From: Cercozoa sp. M6MM
Taxonomy: Eukaryota > Endomyxa: Ascetosporea
Direction: 5' to 3' (one strand)
Length of the DNA stretch: 64,000 nucleotides
Assembly: GCA_040357565.1 (NCBI GenBank)
Contig: JBDODJ010000046.1
The position numbers were made by a program, and so were the translations under genes. Below the pieces are notes generated by a model. That model made no database searches. It had not been told where the DNA came from and saw only the letters and a list, made by a program, of their open reading frames with translations. Of the stretch, positions 58,839-64,000 are shown piece after piece; position 1 is the first letter of the stretch, and each line of letters opens with the position of its first letter.

Positions 58839-61631
58839 GATATATATATATATGTATGTATATGTTTGGGTTTGATGGGCAGTGTCGATCCGCGCTTTGG
58901 ACCAGGTGCTTGGCAAGTATGCACCACTGTCCAAGTCCTCTAGGTAATTTGTGCACTTGTACCTTCATCCTCCTACTCCCGGCCCACCCTCGTAGCAACA
59001 AGAGCGTGTCGTACGGCAGTCTGCGCGCCGTGGTGCGCGAGTTGCTGGCCCGAGTGATCGCGCGTGGTCGTCCAGCTGGCACTAGCGGTCACAGTGACGG
59101 TTACGGCTACATTGACAGCGAGGAGACAAGCAGCACCGATGGACCTATTGGTCGCACTGACGCCGACGGAGACTCCGACGAGTACAAGAGTGACCGCAAC
59201 GACGACGACGAGGGCGATCGCACCGACAGCGATCGGCGTCGCTCGCTGACCGTCGTTGAACGCTCCATCACACGGACCGACACCTTTGGTATTCTCTCCA
59301 TCTTTGGTGAGGTTGCTACCAGGAGTAGGGAAACCCTACCCCTTGACTGTGGCTTGACTATCATCTTGACTGTAGCGACCTCGGCGATCGAGCTGATGCC
59401 GAGTGTGACGGGTCTCACCGACGACCGCGGCGACATGGCGACGCGTGTGCTGACCGAGTACTTTCTGTTCGATCAGAGCGACGTCGACGAGGACGACGCT
59501 AACGGCACCGTCAATGTCCTGCTCAGTGACGGTGTCACACGTGATCGCAACGGTGCCACTGGAGTCGTCGACGGTGTCGATACCATGGTGGGTGCGCGTA
59601 GCCACCCTATCGCCAGTGAGCGACGGTCGCGGCGACTTGAGTCGGCCACGTGGCTAGTGGCAGCGCTGATGGCGCAGTTTTCGCTCATTGTGCTGCTGCC
59701 GCTGCGGCTCGCGTACCTTACTTCCCCTTTTACGGCTCCCCTCCTTACATGATTGAATGTAGTTTCTGGTGTCGCGACGGACAGGAGGTCGTGTTCTTTG
59801 CGGCAATGGCGTTTTCGCTGATTGGCGACTGTGTTGTGTTGTGGGACCTGGCGGTATGTTTTCACCCTAACTTTGTCTGCGTATGTACGTGGAGGGTATG
59901 GAAGGATATTCCCTGCACACAGGACAAGCGTAGTGGGGATTTGTGGCAACACGTATGGCAGTGGCCGCTGCTGTATGAGTGCGTCGGCGTGTTGGTGGCT
60001 CTGGTGGTGGATGCCACCATCGACAGGGATGACTCACGAGACGGTGACATCAACGGCATCAGCTACTGGCCACTGGTGCTGTCACTGGCACGTGTGCCAC
60101 GACTAGTACGACTGCGGCACTTGCACTCTCTGTTCCGACGGTACTTTCCTGCACGCACACAACACACGTGCCAAGTTAAAATGTGCCAACACTCACGGCA
60201 GGGTGGAAAAACGCCTTGAGATCTGGCACGTGCGCGTCAAGGCATCGCTGCTGTCGCTTGTGCTGGTACATACCTTGGTTTCTTAAACGTCGTCCCTTCA
60301 CTTCCTTCCCTTTCAGGCAATGACATCAGTCGTAGTTAGTGTGCACGTGGCGGCGTGTCTGTGGAACTGCGTGCACTTGTACCTGCTCAAGGCGCCGCGC
60401 GATGAGTACAGACCTTGTGCTGACCCTCTGTCTCATACCACCTCTTACTCTCTGTCCCTCGAGCAGTTGGCTGACGCGGGATCCAGTGTTGTCGCAGCCG
60501 GACGTGTCGCTGTGGTGGCACTACCTGCGTGCGGTACACTTTGCCATCACAACGCTCTCATCGGTTGGCTACGGCGACGTGCGACCCGTGGGTGCCGCCG
60601 AAACGGTGTACCAGCTGTTGGTCACCGTATGTGGTACTTTGGCGCTAGTAGGGTGTGTGTATGTGTGTCCATTGAGACACGTGCAGGTGCCACTATCTTT
60701 GCGAGTCTGACCGCGCTGTTCGCGCAACATTTCGCCGAGAGTGATCGCACGCCTGCCTTAGACGAGGTGCCTTGTGCTTGCTTTCCTAGTGCCCGTGTAT
60801 GCCTTGTGGGTGGACGAAAATATCCACAGGAAGAGAGGGGCGACGAAATGTTACTCGCCAAGTTGCGACACTACGTCAGGTACACACACACGACATACTG
60901 CGAGTTTAGCAAGCCATGCTAGAGCACTCTACAATATTTAGGATGCGACAACTGCCTGAGTACCTGGGCATGGCCTTACAGGAGGTACTCTAGGTTGCAC
61001 AAGTGGAGATGTATGAGAGTGGCTGTATGAGAGTGGCTATCCCTTTCCGGTAGTACGCGCGGATGGTGGTGCGACAGCGCGTGCTGCAGAAACGCGAGGT
61101 CGTGAGACTCCGTGCGGCGCTCGGTCAAACGAGTGCCGACTTCGGTATGTTTGACTGCTCTGTTCTATATTATCGTATGCGTCGACACTTGATTCTGTGT
61201 AGAGGAGGACGAAGTGAGCACCTTCATCAGTCAATTGCCACTGAGTATTCGACTCCGTATGGTGCGTTTGTTCACCTTACCTACCCGGACCTGTCCGACC
61301 TGGTGCTGTATAGGCAATGCACGAGCACCGCGCGTTGTGTCTGCCTGGCGCACCGTTTCACGGTCAGTCTGTGTCTCTATGTTCGGTTGTTTTTGGTATG
61401 CGGCTGCTGTAGACCCGGAATTCGCTGGCGGTGTCGTTCCGACGGCGCATGTGCTACAAGTACCTTCTCTTAGTAGGGAAAGAGTTTTTGTCTTTGGCTA
61501 TCTCGCTTACTACGGCAGAACCTGCGCACGCAAGTGGTGCCATGTGGTGCCGTCTTGTTTCGCCGCAGTGAGCCGGTGCGTGAGGTGTTCTTTTTGGTGT
61601 CGGGTTCGCTGCGTTCCCTGGTATGTACACC

Positions 61632-61704
<73 letters not shown>

Positions 61705-62308
61705 ACATACACNNNNNNNNNNNNNNNNNNNNNNNNNNNNNNNNNNNNNNNNNNNNNNNNNNNNNNNNNNNNNNNNNNNNNNNNNNNNNNNNNNNNNNNN
61801 NNNNNNNNNNNNACACACACACACACGCGCAACAGGGTGGCACGTTCGACACGCTGGGCACGCTGAGCGTCATGGACACGACCACCGCTTGGCATGGTAG
61901 AATCCAATATTCACACCCTCTTGTATTATTTTCCCTCGCCTATTTCTGTATGGCTGCAGCGGAGGAGCGGACAATTTTTGGTGTAACATCGGAGGAACTC
62001 AAGACTAAGCGACGGGCGACAACGCTGCTGGCTACTTCGTGCTTTTTCTTTCGTCTGTCTGTGTGTCCTCGGGGATCAAGTCTCTCTCTCTTTGTGACAC
62101 ACCTTAGGGCCTGCGACGTGCGCATCTTGTCGCTCGCCATAGTGGCACATCTCGCTCGTAGGACATATTTGTGTTGTTGGACGCGCATGTGCACCTTTCT
62201 CGTACAATCAAGCGTCTTGTAGGGCGGTTCCCAGCGCTCCGTGGTTCGCCTTTTGGTCAAATGGTGCTCCTGCCGGCGCAGGTGCATCAGGTGCATCACG
62301 GCGACTAA
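50013..62308 (+). CDS. Four-repeat cyclic-nucleotide-gated K+-channel-like protein (CNGK/TetraKCNG type)
   Basis: One gene encodes four linked units, each with S1-S6, pore and C-linker/CNBD. Start MDFDLRDFVQNVRADVELV; N-terminal Ser/Asp/Arg-rich run. Repeat 1: S1 VAWHVAVLLVVSLDLWVVPF, S4 FRLLRLLTLRRAVRKLL, pore MVTTGLGDIVPL, CNBD LPPGSL...EFFVHVRGRTRVEQ. Repeat 2: pore ATTTVGYGDIVAHS, CNBD DRVFLLRSGLASI...DTCEWISIPVD. Repeat 3: pore TLLVVVIGDVTPVT, CNBD VIQEGDPARGVWLLLRGRVA. Repeat 4: S4 LSLARVPRLVRLRHL, pore TLSSVGYGDVRPVG, CNBD LFRRSEPVREVFFLVSGSL and RRATTLLATSACDVRILSL. Stop 62306-62308 after a 64-nt last intron (a 62222 stop is used if it is retained). An acidic linker with RRRSLT lies between repeats 3 and 4. 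Tetra-repeat CNGK channels are known from sea-urchin sperm and other flagellate lineages; cGMP/cAMP gating is expected. Confidence 0.85.
50838..51092. repeat. (CCTA)n repeat with 10-N gap
   Basis: CCTACCTA/CCCCTACCTG tandem units in a channel-gene intron; N at 50941-50950. Confidence 0.95.
52050..52340. repeat. TGACTGGG / TCACTATGTCTGG short tandem repeats
   Basis: Two channel introns contain tandem GACTGGGTGACTGG (about 52069-52125) and TGTCTGGTCACTMTA (about 52252-52325) units. Related GACTGGGTAACTGGGTGACT runs recur at about 52808-52855. Confidence 0.8.
56782..56833. repeat. (CT)n microsatellite
   Basis: CT tract in the intron after the repeat-3 S2-S3 exon. Confidence 0.95.
57803..57854. 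repeat. (AC)n/(GCAC)n microsatellite
   Basis: AC tract interrupted by CGCACGCACGCACG, in a channel intron. Confidence 0.9.
58796..58862. repeat. (TA)n microsatellite
   Basis: TA tract in a channel intron within the repeat-3 CNBD-coding region. Confidence 0.9.
61636..61828. repeat. (AC)n microsatellite with 100-N gap
   Basis: AC tract interrupted by N at 61713-61812, in an intron of the repeat-4 CNBD. Coding sequence resumes at about 61836 (GGTFDTLGTLSVMDTT). Confidence 0.95.
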
Positions 62309-62725
62309 ACTTTAATCGACGTGACATCACTGCACGAACAAGTCGTTTGAGCCACGCTGAGCCACGAGCTGACTGGCGGCACCGCACAGCTACAGCGTGA
62401 TGCTCGCAGGCGTAACCAAAAGCGAAAACAAAATCGAATACACAGACGCATCGCATGATTTATAACGCAACTGAACATGAGACTGAAACCAAACTGAATT
62501 AAATGTAAACCAACAACAAAAGAAAGCGTCGCTTGCGACGGTGCAGAACTGAAGAAATTGCGGCCGGCACCACCGACACGGCAGGGAGACAAACGGATGC
62601 GTTTGGTTCCCAAAAAAGGGTTGCTTGGTGTCAAGTCAGGTCGTGTGCGTACATGTCGCACGTGTTTTGTGTGAGTATGTGTGTGTGAGTGTTATGTGCG
62701 TGTGGGCCTCAATCTCAGTTTTCGC
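62309..62725. other. Convergent intergenic region
   Basis: About 420 bp between the channel stop and the stop of the minus-strand small membrane protein. No supported gene; it should carry both 3' UTRs. Confidence 0.35.
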
Positions 62726-63131
62726 CTATTGGACGTTGGCGGCAATCTTAGCCTTGAGGTCCTCGAACTCTTGCTTTTGCTCGCCATCAAGGGCCAGGAA
62801 GTCCGGGCGGAGGTCCCACGGCATCGTCGTGATCTGCCCAGCAGTACCCCGAAAGATTGAATTATCGCACGCAGTGATAGGGGGCAGGAGGGAAACGCAC
62901 GTAGACGTTTTCGTTGTAGAGACCCTTGGTGAAACGGAAGGCAAAGACGGTGCCCATGCCGACGGCGAGCGCCGGGATCATCGGCTTGCGGAACACGACG
63001 GCGGTCGCGAGCGGAATGAAGGCGCCGAAGGCAAAGTTCGCCGCAAACGACAGACCCGTCGTCATCGGCTTCAGCAGCACGTTCGGCAGGTAGAGCGGCA
63101 GGATGCCCGACTGGTTGTGGTCCACGCCCAT
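62726..63131 (-). CDS. Small membrane protein of unknown function, about 112 aa
   Basis: Two minus-strand coding exons: ATG at 63131 (MGVDHNQSGILPLYLPNVLL) to about 62902, and about 62835 to the TAG at 62726-62728, split by a GT-AG intron (gtgcgtttcc...gggcag) in phase 0. Two hydrophobic helices (FAANFAFGAFIPLATAVVF and MIPALAVGMGTVFAFRF) are followed by a soluble tail, TTMPWDLRPDFLALDGEQKQ, ending KAKIAANVQ. An acceptor (gtgcag) immediately precedes the ATG, so a 5' exon, coding or UTR, lies upstream. The short two-TM form with a conserved-looking tail resembles small mitochondrial inner-membrane or ER proteins, but no family is recognised. Third positions are GC-rich as in a well-expressed gene. 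Confidence 0.55.
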
Positions 63132-63600
63132 TCTGCACGGGCACACACACACACACACATGCACACACAACACACACACACGACGTAACAGCGTCCGAGA
63201 ACGCACAAAATCCTTCCCCAGAGAAAAAGCAAAACAAAGCACAACAAAAAACAACTTGCGATGACCTGCACAGCCAGCATGCAAGCGGCTATGCTGTGCG
63301 CATTGCAGACGCTATGTGTGGTCACTCACAATGCGGCATAGCTTTCACAGAGGGGCAATGAGGCAACTAATTTGCACTCAAAAACGCCCAAAGAATCAAC
63401 CTCAAGTGCAGATGCTCTGAAGGTTGCAGTACCTGTAGTTTCGCTAGAAGCACAAGTGTGACTCGCTTTGCCGAGCAGCAGCAGGTCGGGATCTCGGCAC
63501 CGTGGCCACAAAAGTGTACAATGTGGTATCTCACGGTCCGTTTGTACAGCAGGCGTGAGTGACTCGCGCTGCTGGTGTAATCACACATCGATATCTAAAG
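63132..63600. promoter_or_regulatory. Divergent 5' region of the small membrane protein and eIF3l genes
   Basis: About 470 bp head-to-head spacer with a CA tract (63141-63180). The CA tract and the acceptor next to the minus-strand ATG suggest a 5' UTR intron for the left gene. Confidence 0.4.
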
Positions 63601-64000
63601 ATGCCTATCGACCCCGCCTGTGAGTTATGAGTGTAGTGTGATATAATTTTCTTGTGTTTCTGATGGTGTCATTGTCGTAGCCGGCGCCGTGAAGAGCTTC
63701 GTGCAGGGCGTGCGCAGCCTTTTGCGCAGCGGCACTATTGAAGGCCGCGCCTCGCTGGTCGAGCTCATCGATGCTGAGGTGGGCTTCAACTTGCTGGGTC
63801 CGAATTGGCGTGGGCGTTGTCTTTCTGTACACCCTTGTGTCGACAGATCCCGCGTCTGAGCGAGACGTACTTCAAGGAGCGCGCCTGGCCCTCCGCCAAG
63901 GAGGTATGTTGTTTGACACACGGGAGGGGTAGGAGGTATGTGTGTGCATCCAGGTGTCGGATTGGCTCGACAAGGACACGCTTGTGGCCTTGCTGTACAA
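63601..64000 (+). CDS. EIF3L: Translation initiation factor eIF3 subunit L, 5' part (continues off right edge)
   Basis: eIF3l is a PCI-domain subunit of the translation initiation complex eIF3. Exons join in phase: 63601-63619 (MPIDPA), 63681-63778 (GAVKSFVQGVRSLLRSGTIE, then ASLVELIDAE), 63847-63903 (IPRLSETYFKERAWPSAKE) and 63954 onward (VSDWLDKDTLVALLY). The SExYFKxxxWPxAxxV block followed by D..V..LLY matches the conserved N-terminal region of eIF3l, in which human eIF3l has a similar PWPEAEAIA and ILYKELYYRH. The N-terminus is shorter than in animals. The assignment rests on about 80 residues. Confidence 0.7.

Overview
This is a stretch of nuclear DNA from a flagellated, intron-rich, probably unicellular eukaryote. 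Support for this comes from genes split by GT-AG introns (mostly about 50-120 nt, some stuffed with microsatellites), an axonemal outer-arm-type dynein heavy chain, a two-component histidine-phosphotransfer (HPt) protein of a kind not expected in animals, and typical eukaryotic housekeeping genes (eIF3l, condensin kleisin, CaaX prenyltransferase alpha, PUS7). The lineage is not resolved from this window. Seven runs of N (10 or 100 bases) lie in or beside simple repeats; they are assembly gaps.

Layout. 1-23.5 kb is mostly minus strand: a protein kinase running off the left edge, an MFS-type transporter, a small plus-strand ankyrin/coiled-coil protein, two or three small proteins, a nuclear protein with SUMO motifs and a homeodomain-like helix, then a 14-kb dynein heavy chain gene. 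Only 240 bp separate the dynein start from a plus-strand HPt gene whose product begins MGCLGSK, a myristoylation/palmitoylation signal. From 24.8 kb coding sequence becomes markedly richer in G/C-ending codons and genes mostly alternate strand: an annexin with an N-terminal fascin-like beta-trefoil and a Met/Gln-rich linker (+), farnesyl/geranylgeranyltransferase alpha (-), a BTB-MYND protein (+), condensin subunit NCAPH/Barren (-), a SulP/SLC26 anion transporter with STAS domain (+), PUS7/TruD pseudouridine synthase (+), a RhoGEF (DH-PH) with a C-terminal fascin-like region (-), a 12-kb gene for a four-repeat cyclic-nucleotide-gated K+-channel-like protein (+), a small membrane protein of unknown function (-), and the 5' end of eIF3l (+).

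Themes. The most unusual object is the channel at 50.0-62.3 kb. Four linked 6TM/pore/CNBD units sit in one polypeptide, as in the CNGK/TetraKCNG channel of sea-urchin sperm, but the selectivity filters differ: GLGD, GYGD, VIGD, GYGD. With the outer-arm dynein and the possibly lipid-anchored HPt protein it suggests a flagellar motility and signalling theme, which is inference only. A second theme is the fascin-like beta-trefoil on two unrelated cytoskeleton/membrane proteins (annexin and RhoGEF). Exon joins were worked out by hand for HPt, annexin, the ankyrin gene, the dynein 5' end and the channel filters, where reading phase closes exactly; elsewhere the exon structure is approximate.
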